Assembly (NCBI GenBank): GCA_963775825.1
Contig: CAVZKY010000058.1
Coordinates: 25,846 to 89,845, forward strand
Length of the DNA: 64,000 nt
Direction: 5' to 3'
Source of the DNA: Bog-532 sp963775825
Lineage (GTDB): Bacteria; Actinomycetota; Actinomycetes; Streptosporangiales; Streptosporangiaceae
The first letter of the stretch is position 1; each line of letters begins with the position of its first letter. The notes under the pieces were generated by a model, which searched no databases, was not told where the DNA came from, and was given only the letters and a program-made list of their open reading frames with translations. This document shows, one piece after another, positions 40,220 through 49,663 of this stretch. The position numbers were made by a program, and so were the translations under genes.

Positions 40220-41268
40220 GCGGCCGCAGCTCCGGGGGCGGCCGTCCCGACAAAGGAACGCACGCCAAGTCGGGCAAGCCCCGGCCGGGCACAGGCGGGT
40301 ACGGGCGGCGGCGGCTGGAGGGCAAGGGCCCGACCCCGCCCGCCTTCATGCGGCCAGGTCATCCGGCCCAGCGCAAGGCGGGGAGCAGCACCCGAAGCCC
40401 GTCCGCGGCACAGCCGCGGGACGACGAGAACGACCGGGGGACCCGAGCCCCCGGCCCGCGTGGCACCGCCAGGCCACGGGGCAGCGGAGACGCACCTGAG
40501 ATGGTCGCCGGGCGCAACTCGGTCGTGGAGGCGCTACGCGCTTCGGTGCCCGCCGTTGCGCTGTACGTCGAGCACCGGGCCCCGTCGGATGAGAAGATTC
40601 GCGAGGCCGTGCAGCTGGCCGCGGAAGCCCGGATCCCGGTGCGCGAAACGGGCCATGGCGAGCTCGGCCGCCTGACTGGCGGCGCGGTCCATCAGGGCAT
40701 CGCGCTCAGCGTCCGGGCTTACGATTACGCCAGTCCTGACGAGCTGCCGGAACGGGCCGCGGCGGCAGGGCAGCTCCCGCTCGTCGTCGCCCTGGACGGC
40801 GTGACCGACCCACGCAACCTGGGGGCCGTGGCGCGATCGGCTGCGGCGTTCGGCGGGCACGGCCTGCTCATCCCGTCGCGGCGCAGTGCCAGCGTGACAG
40901 CGGGAGCGTGGAAGGCCTCCGCCGGGGCGCTCGCCCGCGTACCGGTCGCCCGGGCGTCCAATCTCGTCCAGGCCCTCGGCGCCTACCAGGAGGCGGGTAT
41001 CTTCGTGGCCGGGCTGGATGCTGCCGGCGACGTCACGGTCGCCGACCTGCCCGTTGCGGACGCGCCGCTCGCCCTGGTCGTCGGCTCGGAGGGCCGGGGG
41101 CTTTCCCGGCTGGTCGCCGAGCGCTGCGACGTGATCGCCCGGATCCGGATGGAGGACACCACCGAGTCCCTCAACGCCGGGGTCGCGGCCGGGATCGCCC
41201 TCTACGAGATCTCCCGGCAGCGCGCGGCCGCCAGCCAGGGGGGAAACGCGCGCCGCGGGCACGGCTAG
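40216..41268 (+). CDS. rlmB: 23S rRNA (guanosine-2'-O-)-methyltransferase RlmB
   Basis: RlmB methylates G2251 of 23S rRNA. A low-complexity basic N-terminus (about residues 1-95) precedes the substrate-binding domain (EMVAGRNSVVEAL) and the SPOUT domain: ALDGVTDPRNLGAVARSAAA, LVVGSEGRGLSRL and the C-terminal TESLNAGVAAGIALYEI, where the family more often has NVSVA. The frame is intact at 350 aa. Confidence 0.94.
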   Translation: MSGRSSGGGRPDKGTHAKSGKPRPGTGGYGRRRLEGKGPTPPAFMRPGHPAQRKAGSSTRSPSAAQPRDDENDRGTRAPGPRGTARPRGSGDAPEMVAGRNSVVEALRASVPAVALYVEHRAPSDEKIREAVQLAAEARIPVRETGHGELGRLTGGAVHQGIALSVRAYDYASPDELPERAAAAGQLPLVVALDGVTDPRNLGAVARSAAAFGGHGLLIPSRRSASVTAGAWKASAGALARVPVARASNLVQALGAYQEAGIFVAGLDAAGDVTVADLPVADAPLALVVGSEGRGLSRLVAERCDVIARIRMEDTTESLNAGVAAGIALYEISRQRAAASQGGNARRGHG

Positions 41269-41283
41269 CATGGCCGCTGCCCG

Positions 41284-41305
41284 GCCGGAGTAGCTCAGTT
41301 GGCAG
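41284..41305 (+). pseudogene. tRNA-Thr 5' fragment
   Basis: Twenty-two bases equal the first 22 bases of the intact tRNA-Thr at 49664 except for one substitution (A for T at position 6). After GGCAG the tRNA sequence is lost. Many actinomycetes carry a tRNA-Thr directly after rlmB, so this may mark where that gene was interrupted. TAGCTCAGTTGG is common to many tRNAs, so the assignment to Thr rests on the acceptor arm. Confidence 0.55.
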
Positions 41306-41461
41306 CTTGGCCAGCTGCGCGCCACTCGGCCGCACTGATGCGAGCCGGGTCCCGCCCATCGACGTGGCCACCATGACCCGATTCGCTCTTTCCTGCCGCG
41401 CGGTGTCATGTCCGGCCTGCGATTCCCGCGGAGCTCGGACGGTGCCTGCGGGCACGTTCGG

Positions 41462-42088
41462 TCAGCCCACCGGTACCTGGAGATCGAGCGTCCGGCTGCA
41501 CCTTCCGGCGACCTCGGGGTCATGTGTCGCCACCACGAGGGAGCCGCCCGTGGCCGCCACGTCGAACATCCGGCCGAGCACGACGGCGCGGGCCGCGGGG
41601 TCGAGTTCTGCGGTCGGTTCGTCGGCGATGAGCAGCCTGGGCTGCAGGGCCAGGGCGCGGGCAACGGCCACGCGCTGCTGCTGGCCGCCGGACAGCTCCT
41701 CCACGATCTGCCCGGCGTGATCGAGAAGGCCTAGCTGCTCCAGCGCGGCGCGGGCCGCAGTCTGGGCGGCGCGCGCGGGCAGGCCGGCTGCCCGCAGCGC
41801 CACCTCAATGTTCTCGGCCGCCGTCAGCAGCGAGACCAGGCCGTATCCCTGGAGGACCAGGGCCACGCCAGCGGACGGCCCGGCGAACCCGGCGAGCCGC
41901 GTCCCGTCGAGGTAGACGTCGCCACCGGCCGGTGCCGCGAGCCCGGAGATGATCGCCAGCAGGCTTGTCTTTCCCGACCCAGAGGGACCGGTGACCGCCA
42001 GGCTTTCGCCTGCGGAGACGGTCAGGTCGACGCCGTCCAGGATGAGCTGGCCATCCCGGAGGTAGCGGATGCGGCGGGCCTCGAGCAC
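41462..42088 (-). CDS. ABC transporter ATPase (MacB/LolD-like), second subunit
   Basis: Walker A GPSGSGKTS, signature LSGGQQQRVAVARAL and Walker B LLIADEPTAELD are complete. GTG 42088 begins VLEARRIRYLRDGQ one base after the stop of the preceding ATPase gene (TGACGTG). The 208-aa size fits LolD/MacB-type nucleotide-binding subunits that serve FtsX-like permeases. It is the last gene of a three-gene operon. Confidence 0.9.
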   Translation of the reverse strand: MLEARRIRYLRDGQLILDGVDLTVSAGESLAVTGPSGSGKTSLLAIISGLAAPAGGDVYLDGTRLAGFAGPSAGVALVLQGYGLVSLLTAAENIEVALRAAGLPARAAQTAARAALEQLGLLDHAGQIVEELSGGQQQRVAVARALALQPRLLIADEPTAELDPAARAVVLGRMFDVAATGGSLVVATHDPEVAGRCSRTLDLQVPVG

Positions 42089-42089
42089 G

Positions 42090-42941
42090 TCAGCCTGCTT
42101 CCCGATGGGCCCGGTGGGTCCGGTGGAGCCGCACGCCGTCCGCAGTGGGCACGGCCCGGGCCAGCGTCCCGGGTGGCAGGGTGGCTTCCAGCACCTCCGC
42201 GGGCAGCTGGACCGAGCCGTCGCGCGAGACGACCAGGTATTCCTCGCCCGCGTGGCCCTCGGCCCCGACGCGGCCATCGCGGATCGTGACGGTACGGCCC
42301 AGCGCGCTGCCCACGGCCGGGTCATGGGTCACCACCATCACAGTGGTGCCCCGATCGTGGTTGGCCGCCAGCATCAAGTCGATGACCGCCGCCGCCGATC
42401 GCTGGTCGAGCTGGCTGGTGGGCTCGTCCGCCAGCAGCAGCTGCGGTTCGTTGGCCAGGGCGACCGCGACCGCGAGCCGTTGCTGCTCGCCGCCCGAGAG
42501 ACGGCCTGCGGGACGGTGAGCCACCCTGGACAGGCCCACCGTGTCCAGCAGGTCAGCGGTCGTGCGGCGCTTGACCGCCCTGGGCCGGCGCGCCGGCCGC
42601 TGGGCGAACAGGACGTTACCCGCGGCGGTCTCGTTAGGGAGCAAGTTACGGCCGGGGTTCTGCAGGACGATGCCGATCTCGCGCAGCCGCATCGCCGAGG
42701 CCGACCGGGGGGTGAGGTCGTTGACCCGCCGGCCGCACACCTCCGCAACCCCGGCGGTGGGCTTGAGCAAGCCCGCGAGCAGCCAGAGCAGGGTGGACTT
42801 TCCCGCCCCCGACGGGCCGAGCAGGGCGACCGTGTCGGCTGCGTTGACCGTCAGGTCCACGCCGCGCAGGGCGGTCACCTCCTGGCCCGGCGCCCCGTAC
42901 ACCTGGACCAGGCCGTCGCAGCGCACGACGCTGGCGGTCAT
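42090..42941 (-). CDS. ABC transporter ATPase (MacB/LolD-like), first subunit
   Basis: The 283-aa ATPase has Walker A GPSGAGKST, signature LSGGEQQRLAVAVALA, Walker B LLLADEPTSQLD and the H-loop VVTHD. About 50 residues follow the nucleotide-binding core, unlike the second ATPase. Its ATG overlaps the permease stop (ATGA). Two distinct ATPases with one large permease suggest a heterodimeric engine. Confidence 0.9.
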   Translation of the reverse strand: MTASVVRCDGLVQVYGAPGQEVTALRGVDLTVNAADTVALLGPSGAGKSTLLWLLAGLLKPTAGVAEVCGRRVNDLTPRSASAMRLREIGIVLQNPGRNLLPNETAAGNVLFAQRPARRPRAVKRRTTADLLDTVGLSRVAHRPAGRLSGGEQQRLAVAVALANEPQLLLADEPTSQLDQRSAAAVIDLMLAANHDRGTTVMVVTHDPAVGSALGRTVTIRDGRVGAEGHAGEEYLVVSRDGSVQLPAEVLEATLPPGTLARAVPTADGVRLHRTHRAHREAG

Positions 42942-45900
42942 GGCGGTGTCTCCCGGAGCTGGTCGAGACTGACGCCCCCGATGAGCATGATGCCGGCGGT
43001 CACCGTGGAGACGATGAGCAGCCCGGCCGCCGCGCCGAGCAGGACGGCCAGCGCGGCTGCCGAAGGAACGTAGGAAAGCGCAGGCACCGGCGGCGGGCTG
43101 AGGAACTCGGGGACGCTGCGCAGCGCCAGCACCGCCGCGAGCAGCCCGGTTCCTGCCCCGATGACGCTGCCGAAACCGAGGACCAGGCCCAGTTCGGTGC
43201 GAACCGACCGGCGCAGCGCCAGGTGCGGCACACCAGAGGCTGACAGCGCGGCGTACTCGTAGCGGCGCCGCCGGGCCGACAGGTACAGGCCCAGGACGGC
43301 AGCACCGCCGGCCAGCAGTGCTGCTGCCGCCGCATCGGCCAGGAACAGCACGCTGGCCAGGGCCCCTGCCGGGCGAACGTGGCCGCGACGCTGGCTGCGC
43401 TGCGGCTGGACAGGATCTGCACCCCGGCGGCTTTCAGGCGCGGCTCGATGATGGGCTGGGCACCGTCGGCGAGCCATACCTGTTCCGAGGCAAAGGACAG
43501 GTCCTGGCCGGCGGCCAGTTCCGCGTAACGGCGGTCGACGATCACTCCGTTGCTGGGTGCGCCGGGCACGGCCGCCGCCGCGCCGATGACGCGGAGTTCG
43601 AGCGGGCTGCGGTTGAGCCCGACCCCCTCCGCGAGGGCCTGTCCCGGGCTGACCAGCGCCGCCGCGACGACCGCGGGCAGGGGATCGGGCCGGTTCACCG
43701 ACGTCAAGATCGCATCCTGGCGTGGTCGCCCGGTGAACTGCCAGGTCAGAGCGCCCGGAGCAGGCTGGATCTTGTCCGGCGGGTCATCGAAGCGCCCGGG
43801 CCGCCAGTGCCCGGCATCAGCCAGCACGCCGGCCGGCCGGCGGCCGCCCATCCCGAATGGCCGTGCACCTGGAACCCGGTGATCGTGACCGAGCCGCGCA
43901 CCGGGTTCTGCAGGTAACCGGACGGAGGGCTGAGGTCAAGATCCGTTAGCACGCAGGGGCAGCCGACCAGCTGTCCGGTCAGCGTGGCGGTGCCGTGGGC
44001 GGGCAGCGGCCCGAGGCTGACGGGTGAAGAGCCGGTCGTGACGTCTGCGGCCAGCAGGGTGCCCGGGGGCGACAGCGCATGCACCTGGACGGTGAGCCGG
44101 ACACTATCCCCGGTGAGGATGACCGGCTGGGGCGCGCGGGGTTCCAGCCTGGGCGCGAGCGCGGCCAGGGGCTGCCCGCTCGGGCCGGGCTGCCAGGCTG
44201 CGATGCGGGCGAAGCGCGCCGGGTCCACGCCCAGGGTCGTCACCCCGGCGGTACCGCCGGAAAGGCTGGTGTAGCTGTCCACGGCGGCGGCCATCCGCCC
44301 GCCCGGATCCGCCCTGGCGACGATGCTGCTCAGATCCTTGCCAGCCGGGGTACTGACGGTGAGTACCGTGGGCGCGCCCACTTCGATGGCGGCGACGCGC
44401 CGCTGGTTGCCGCGACCGACCGACCAGGCGCTCACGGCGAAAGCGGCGAGCGCGAAAGCCGTGGCGAGCACGATGGTGGTGCGCACCCCGCCCGGGCGGC
44501 GGGCCACGTGACGGAGGGCGAGGAACAATCCGAGGCCCCCGCCGCGGCCCGTGCGGGCGAAGGCGGCCCGGCAGCCCAGCGGCAGCAGCCGGGAGGCGAT
44601 GACCGCGACGGCCAGCCCCAGCAGCCCGGGCACCAGCAGGATGAGCGTGCCCGGCCGCGCGGAGCTGATCTGCCCGGTGACGGCCAGGTCGAGCAGGCCC
44701 GCGGCCGCGCCGGTGGCCAGGACCGCATCCACCACCCAGCCGCGGTTTGCCGCCTGGGAGCCGGAGCGCCGCCATTCCTCAAGGACAGGCCGGCGCAGTG
44801 TCCGCCGGGCGGCGAGGACGGCGGCAGCCAGGCCGCCGGCCGTGGCGGCTGCGGCGGTGGCCCAGGCCAGGCCGGGCAACACCACCGGGGTGCCCGGGCG
44901 CAGCAAGCCCTGGCAGATCACGGCCGTGGCGCCCCACCCGGCCAAGGTGCCGGCCGGCAGCGCCAGGGCCAGCAGCATCACCGGCTCAGACAGCCCGAAG
45001 GCAACGGTCGACCATGCCCCCCGTCCGCGCAACTTAGCCAGAGCGATCTCGGGACCGCGTGCTTCAACCGCGTCGGTGACCGCGAGGAACAGCAGCAGCA
45101 GGCACAGCACCAGCAGCTGGGCGGTGATCAGCACGACTGGTACCGCCACCGAACTCCAGCTCGACTGCACCGTCTGCAGCGTGGCCGGGATCGCGGTGCT
45201 GACGATGATCTGCTGGTTCCACAGCACTGGGCTGTCGTTGAAGGCGGTCATCGCCGCGTTCAACGGCGCTACCTCATCGCCGGTAATCCGCCCTGAATTG
45301 AGCACGTCGTCCACGACCGCCGCGCCCTGCTGGCTGGCTGGGCTGTGCTCCAGCGTGGACCGCGTGGCGAACATCGCGTCGATCGACGACGAAGCCGAGA
45401 AAGACGTCGTGGTAACCGGGAAATACGTGCTGCCGTGGCCGAACCAGTAGTCCAGGGCCTGGTCCGGCAGGGCATAGAGGCCGGTGATCGTGAGGGCACT
45501 GTAGCCGGGGAAGCGTAGCTGCTGGCCGATGTGCCAGCCCGTCACGGCCGCCGTGGCGCGGCTGACAATGACCTGTCCCCGGGCGGCGGGACAAACGCCG
45601 TCGATCCGCAGGTGCGCGCACACGTCGCTCCGCCAGACAAGCGGGACCGAAGTGAGTTCCTGCGGGAACGGCACGGTTGTCTCGACCGAGTAGAGCGGTG
45701 GGGCGAACAGCCCGCGGCCGGCCAGGTTGCCGAGGCTGGTGTCGAGCTGGCCCTGCTGCACCGGGGCGAGCTGCCCGAGCAGGCCGGGGACCGCGCCCGT
45801 CTCGTTGGCTTCGTAGCCCCGGCCGGTGACCGACGCGGTGACCAGCCCGTCACGCAGGATTGAGGTCCGCGTCGCCTGATAGTAGATAGGCCCCGTCGCC

Positions 45901-45995
45901 GCCGCCGCGGTCGCCACCAGAGCCACCGCCAGGATCATCACCGTCGCGCCCCCGCGCTGCGCAAGCCCGCGCAGCCGGGGTGCCAGCCACACCAT
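42938..45995 (-). CDS. FtsX-like ABC permease, two frameshifts
   Basis: This is a very large permease (about 1000 aa) of the type VII ABC class. An N-terminal membrane segment (VMILAVALVATAAAA) is followed by a long extracytoplasmic domain, a central cluster of membrane helices (VVLITAQLLVLCLLLLFL), a second outer domain and C-terminal helices (AALLAGGAAVLGLYLSA; AALAVLLGAAAGLLIV). The coding frame changes near 43850 and again near 43365, each joining conserved hydrophobic or domain sequence. Such permeases work as mechanotransducers exporting lipoproteins, lipids or drugs; the cargo here is unknown. Start ATG 45995 is approximate. Confidence 0.8.
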
Positions 45996-46129
45996 CAGCG
46001 GGCCGGGCCCCGCCGCGCGGCCAGCGGGCCGCCGGAGACGCCGACCGCAAGGGGGAGATCCGGAACAGGAACCTGGGCCCACGATGCGGTCATAGACAGC
46101 ACTCTAGGGAGCCTGTGCACGACCGCTCA

Positions 46130-46459
46130 ATGTCTGCCGGATCTCGCTTCATGTACGACTGCGGGCTCCGACCCGGGGAAGCAGTCATGCTCCGCATGGC
46201 GGACCTGCGACTGCGCGCGGACAAAGACGAGTGGGGGGAGATACAGCTCACCGCCGCCGCTCCGGTGACGGAGAAACAGCAGGTCGGGCCCGCGCGAGCG
46301 CAGCAGCCGGGCTGGCCAGCTGGGCGACCGAGGTGTTCAGGAGGCCGGTCGGGTCAGTCCTCCCAGATGCCGCCGGTGAACGTGATTGCCGCGGACCCGG
46401 ACCGGGTGGGTTCCCGCTTAGCCGTACCGGCGATCGTGGTCATTCTGCCGTCCTGGTGA
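46130..46459 (+). pseudogene. Tyrosine integrase remnant
   Basis: The stretch RFMYDCGLRPGEAVMLRMADL followed by WGEIQLTAAAP (about 46145-46260) resembles the segment around the first catalytic Arg of actinobacterial phage-type integrases. The rest of the gene, including the HxxR, H and Tyr motifs, is absent. The residual frame continues into unrelated sequence and overlaps a real gene on the other strand. It ends at one copy of a 25-bp direct repeat. Confidence 0.5.
46261..46285 (+). repeat. 25-bp direct repeat, copy 1
   Basis: This is identical to 49584-49608, 3.3 kb away. It begins TCCGGTGACGG and ends AAACAGCAGGTC. The last 12 bases differ at one position from AAACGGCAGGTC in the tRNA-Thr anticodon/variable region (49700-49711). 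It may be an old integration scar. Confidence 0.6.
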
Positions 46460-46710
46460 TATTCCTCGCCCAGCGTGATGCCGAGCGCCGCGGCCCACGC
46501 GGCGAGCGCGGTCCGGCGGGCACTGCCCGGCTGGGCGTAGGACCGGCCGGTGACCTGGGCGCCGTTGTGGCTGATCGTCCACTCCAGCACGGGCAGGCCC
46601 TCGCGGTCCCCGCGTTCTAGCAGGTCGGTGAGCGTACGGGCGGCCCGCCGCTGCCAGGTCCTCTGCTTACGGAACCTTGACGTGGCGCTCTCGCCGACGG
46701 TATGCGTCAT
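46354..46710 (-). CDS. Hypothetical protein, mobile-element type
   Basis: The 118-aa protein contains VLEWTISHNGAQVTG and RRTALAAWAAALGI, a pattern seen in small uncharacterised proteins of actinobacterial integrative elements. It begins inside the end of the YbdK-like gene (44-bp overlap). No catalytic motif is visible. The function is unknown. Confidence 0.55.
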   Translation of the reverse strand: MTHTVGESATSRFRKQRTWQRRAARTLTDLLERGDREGLPVLEWTISHNGAQVTGRSYAQPGSARRTALAAWAAALGITLGEEYHQDGRMTTIAGTAKREPTRSGSAAITFTGGIWED

Positions 46711-48190
46711 CGCCTGCTAAGTCCTGGCCCTGGCGCAGCTGCCGGGACCCGGGCATCGGGCCCGGCGCCAGCGGCGCGGGCTCGTAGCCGGATAGCGTCG
46801 CGCGGGCGAGTGCCGTGATGAACGTGGGCGTGGATGCGGCGCTGGTGCTGAACAGGGCTCGCTGGCGGTCGGCTCCGGTCCCCCGCTGGTCGAGCCGGTG
46901 CAGCAGCCTGGTGATCGTCTCGGTGTCGCCGTGGTCGCTGAGCGCGGGGTAGACATGATCAAGGAGGCGGGAGCGGAGCGCCGCCGCAGCGACGGCCTGC
47001 CCGGTGAACGGGTCGACTCCTGCCCCGGCGAGCCCCCGCCGCGCCGCAGCGGCCAGCGCCGCGGCGACCTGCCCGGCCGGCGCCGTTGCCACCGGCGTCC
47101 CCCGCCGGGCCTCGGCCAGGGCGGTGGCGACCAGGGCGCGGATCAGCCCCGCCAGCAGCACCGCGGTGCCGGCGTCCAGGCAGACGTCGGCGACCCGGAC
47201 CTCGACGGTCGGATAGCGCGGGGAAAGCCGGGCCAGGAAGTAGACGCTCCGCTCGTCCAGCGCCGCGCCGCTCCCGATGAGGCCACGGACTGCCGTGTCG
47301 TAGGCGGCCGCGTCCGGCCACGCCGCGGGCGGCACCGCGGTCGGCCAGCGGGTCTGGATGGTGTACCGCCAGCTGGCCCATCCGGTGTCGCGCCCGTCGG
47401 CGATCGGGGAGTTGGCGGTGACGGCGAGCAGCGGCGCAAGCCAGGGCCGCAGCCGCGCCAGGACCTGGACGCCCAGGTCCCGGGAGGGGACCCCGACGTG
47501 CACGTGACAGGCGCAGATGCCGGCCTCGGCCACCACGGGACCGTACCGGCGTGCCAGCTCGTAATAACGGGGCTGGCACGTTAAGGCGGCCAGCCCGGGC
47601 GTGGGGTACGGCGCGACCCCTGACGCCACCAGGCGGCAGCCCAGCTGCCCCGCGGCGGCCGCGGCGAGCCGCCGCAGCCTGACCAGCTCGCCGCCGAGGT
47701 CGTCCAGGCCGGAGCACACCCTGGTTCCGGTCTCCACCTGGAACTGCATCAGTTCTTGCTGCACGCCCGGCTCCCCGTCGAGCATCCGCACCAGATCCGG
47801 GCCGGCTGGCACCGTGACGCCGGTGGACGGGTCCAGGAGCACGAACTCCTCCTCTACCCCCAGCGTGATCGCACCGGCCGCGCGCACTGCCCCCGACGGG
47901 CCACGGGGCACCTTCGCGCCTGGTCCTGCACCGCCCGATCCGGGCATGACCCCGACCACCTGCTGCTCCGGGAGCGGGCGCAGCGGCAGCCATGGGCCCA
48001 GCGCGCTGGCCAGGCCGGCGACCGCGTGGGCTGCGGAGATCGACGGCCACAGCACTGCGGCCAGCGTGAAGGAGGCTGCCGCCTGCACGGCCACCGCCTG
48101 CACGGCCACCGCCTCGGCGCCGACGTGCCCGGCTGCCTTCCAGGCTGCGTCCAGCGGCTGCTCGGCCGGGATCGGCAGAGTCCGGGCCAT
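46667..48190 (-). CDS. Carboxylate-amine ligase (YbdK/GCS2 family) with N-terminal extension
   Basis: From about residue 113 the protein is a GCS2-type glutamate-cysteine ligase homologue: LGVEEEFVLLDPSTG, metal/substrate residues in CHVHVGVPSRDLGV, and WRYTIQTRWPTAVP. Such enzymes join glutamate to an amine or cysteine; in a mycothiol producer the product is unclear. The first 110 residues are Ala-rich with a hydrophobic stretch and are not part of the family. ATG 48190 is preceded by AAAGGACGGG. The intact frame encodes 507 aa. It lies in the accessory region. Confidence 0.85.
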   Translation of the reverse strand: MARTLPIPAEQPLDAAWKAAGHVGAEAVAVQAVAVQAAASFTLAAVLWPSISAAHAVAGLASALGPWLPLRPLPEQQVVGVMPGSGGAGPGAKVPRGPSGAVRAAGAITLGVEEEFVLLDPSTGVTVPAGPDLVRMLDGEPGVQQELMQFQVETGTRVCSGLDDLGGELVRLRRLAAAAAGQLGCRLVASGVAPYPTPGLAALTCQPRYYELARRYGPVVAEAGICACHVHVGVPSRDLGVQVLARLRPWLAPLLAVTANSPIADGRDTGWASWRYTIQTRWPTAVPPAAWPDAAAYDTAVRGLIGSGAALDERSVYFLARLSPRYPTVEVRVADVCLDAGTAVLLAGLIRALVATALAEARRGTPVATAPAGQVAAALAAAARRGLAGAGVDPFTGQAVAAAALRSRLLDHVYPALSDHGDTETITRLLHRLDQRGTGADRQRALFSTSAASTPTFITALARATLSGYEPAPLAPGPMPGSRQLRQGQDLAGDDAYRRRERHVKVP

Positions 48191-48355
48191 TGTCCCGTCC
48201 TTTCTGTCGTTGCGGACACGCCGTGAGCCCCCGGCTAGGGGCACCGGCAACGAGCGTGTCACCGAGGGCGAAGTAGGGGTCCCGGTAATCGCGGGGAAAT
48301 TCTGGTCGGATATCGGTGAGCTGCACTGATGCCCGGTGCCGGTGTCAGCGGGAGG

Positions 48356-48621
48356 TCAGCCGCCGATTTTGCCTCTGTCGATATGCCAGATCGACACCAC
48401 GTCACCGTTGATCTCATACCGGCCCGCCCGTAGCCGCCGCAGGTCCGGCGACCCATACGGGAACGACTCGGCCGGGCGGGGATTACCGGCCAGCCGGTCA
48501 ACGGCGTCCAGCACTGCGCCGAGACCGGCGGGATCATCAACGAGGAACCCTGCGCCTGGTCGATCGCCTTCTCCTCGTAGATAACCCGAAAGCTCACCTG
48601 GTCAGGCCCGGCCGCTGCCAT
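48356..48621 (-). CDS. RelE/ParE-family toxin, frameshifted
   Basis: ATG 48621 begins SFRVIYEEKAIDQAQG, then the frame changes at about 48545. The restored sequence LVDDPAGLGAVLDAVDRL, GSPDLRRLRAGRYEI and VSIWHIDRGKIGG is a typical RelE/ParE fold, ending at TGA 48358-48356. RelE toxins cleave ribosomal mRNA; ParE poisons gyrase. Residues do not decide between them. A 36-codon frame overlaps its start upstream, but no antitoxin is recognisable. Confidence 0.7.
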
Positions 48622-48932
48622 ACTTCATCGGCGGCCACGCAGGAGGTCTGGCCCGCTGCGTGCCAGGCCGGGCGGAGGATGGCGCCTCGGCGGCCGCGTC
48701 AGTGTCGGTCACCTCCCTATCGTACGGTAGAGGTCCCCTCAACTGAGAACATCAACGTACGACCTGTCAGAGACACCGCGACCTGGTGATCTATCCTCCT
48801 CCGGCCCGGGACGATCATGTGCGCAGGACGATCCCCTAACGGACACCTTGACCGGCGACAAAAGCGCCTACCGTGTTCCCGCTTCCTGGTCGCCGCGACG
48901 CAGCAGCGACGGACCGCGAAACCGCGACTGTA
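48622..48932. other. Gap between toxin and CBM21-like gene
   Basis: About 310 bp contain no supported gene. A GTG-started 36-codon frame on the minus strand ends at the toxin start. TCAACTGAGAA at 48740-48750 matches the core of the transposon-end repeats near 59 kb. Confidence 0.35.
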
Positions 48933-49286
48933 CTACTCAACCGGATTAACCTGGAATACCGACCCGGCATTCGTATTCCAGATTCTTGGCACTGAGTCGA
49001 CCCCTCCCAGGTCGTCACAGAACACCACGAACTCGAAAGTCGGAACCTTCGTGCCCACGCTGAAGCTAGCGCTCCAGTTCTCGCCGCCGTCGATGAACGT
49101 TATGAATTGGGCGTGGACGATCTGCCAGGTCTTCCAAGAGTCGGTAGTAACGAAGAGTCCGGCAATATGATTCGGTCCTCTGTCGAATATGTCGAAGGTG
49201 ACGGACAGGGAAGAAAATTCTCCCCCCTCACCCTGGTCGAAAGTCGCCGAGGACGACACGTTGTCGATAGAGAAGGCTGTCTGCAC
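48933..49286 (-). CDS. Small CBM21-like (starch-binding-type) protein
   Basis: GTG 49286 has AGGAG 9 nt upstream and gives 117 aa without signal peptide. VTTDSWKTWQIVHAQF and ending residues EFVVFCDD and IWNTNAGSVFQV resemble CBM21 modules (FDNWKTW and WDNNNGxNY). It is the module alone, with no catalytic domain. CBM21 domains bind glucans. A stand-alone bacterial version in a mobile region is unusual; ligand binding is inferred. Confidence 0.55.
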   Translation of the reverse strand: MQTAFSIDNVSSSATFDQGEGGEFSSLSVTFDIFDRGPNHIAGLFVTTDSWKTWQIVHAQFITFIDGGENWSASFSVGTKVPTFEFVVFCDDLGGVDSVPRIWNTNAGSVFQVNPVE

Positions 49287-49663
49287 GTCGATCGCTCCTG
49301 TCAGGCGTTGGCTTCGTGCCGGGAACTTGGCACTGCAACCAGATAGGTCTCGATGATCCTGCTGGACGCAGCCGCTTGATGCCTCGCACACCGTGCGCAC
49401 GCCGTCCGCCCGAGCCGCGCCAGCCCCGGCCGCGACGCCCGTGACGGATCAGCTCCAGGCCGTAGACGTAGGGCCGGGCCACGGCGGGCCGCCAGGAGTC
49501 TGTCCCGGTCAGGCGAGGCAGGCCGTGTTTGCCAGTGCCAAACCGGACACTACTGGACAGCGCCGGGCCCCATCCGACCGCTATCCGGTGACGGAGAAAC
49601 AGCAGGTCAGTGAGCGGTTTGCGCAGGCCGGCGCGGGATCGGCTAGCATGCTCGGGACCACCC
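49287..49663. other. tRNA-Thr upstream region
   Basis: No gene is seen. The region holds the second copy of the 25-bp repeat (49584-49608). A TAGCAT at 49643-49648 could be the tRNA -10 element, since it lies 16 nt before the tRNA. Confidence 0.4.
49584..49608 (+). repeat. 25-bp direct repeat, copy 2
   Basis: Identical to 46261-46285. It lies 55 nt before tRNA-Thr. Its end AAACAGCAGGTC is nearly the same as the tRNA sequence at 49700-49711. The two copies bracket the YbdK/RelE/CBM21 block. Confidence 0.6.

Noticed and set aside
41306..41461. Remainder of the tRNA-Thr after the 5' fragment
   Set aside because: No anticodon or T arm can be found in the following 150 bases.
48622..48720. Antitoxin gene for the RelE-like toxin
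   Set aside because: The 36-codon frame has no antitoxin features and the ribosome-site-like GGGAGG overlaps its start codon.
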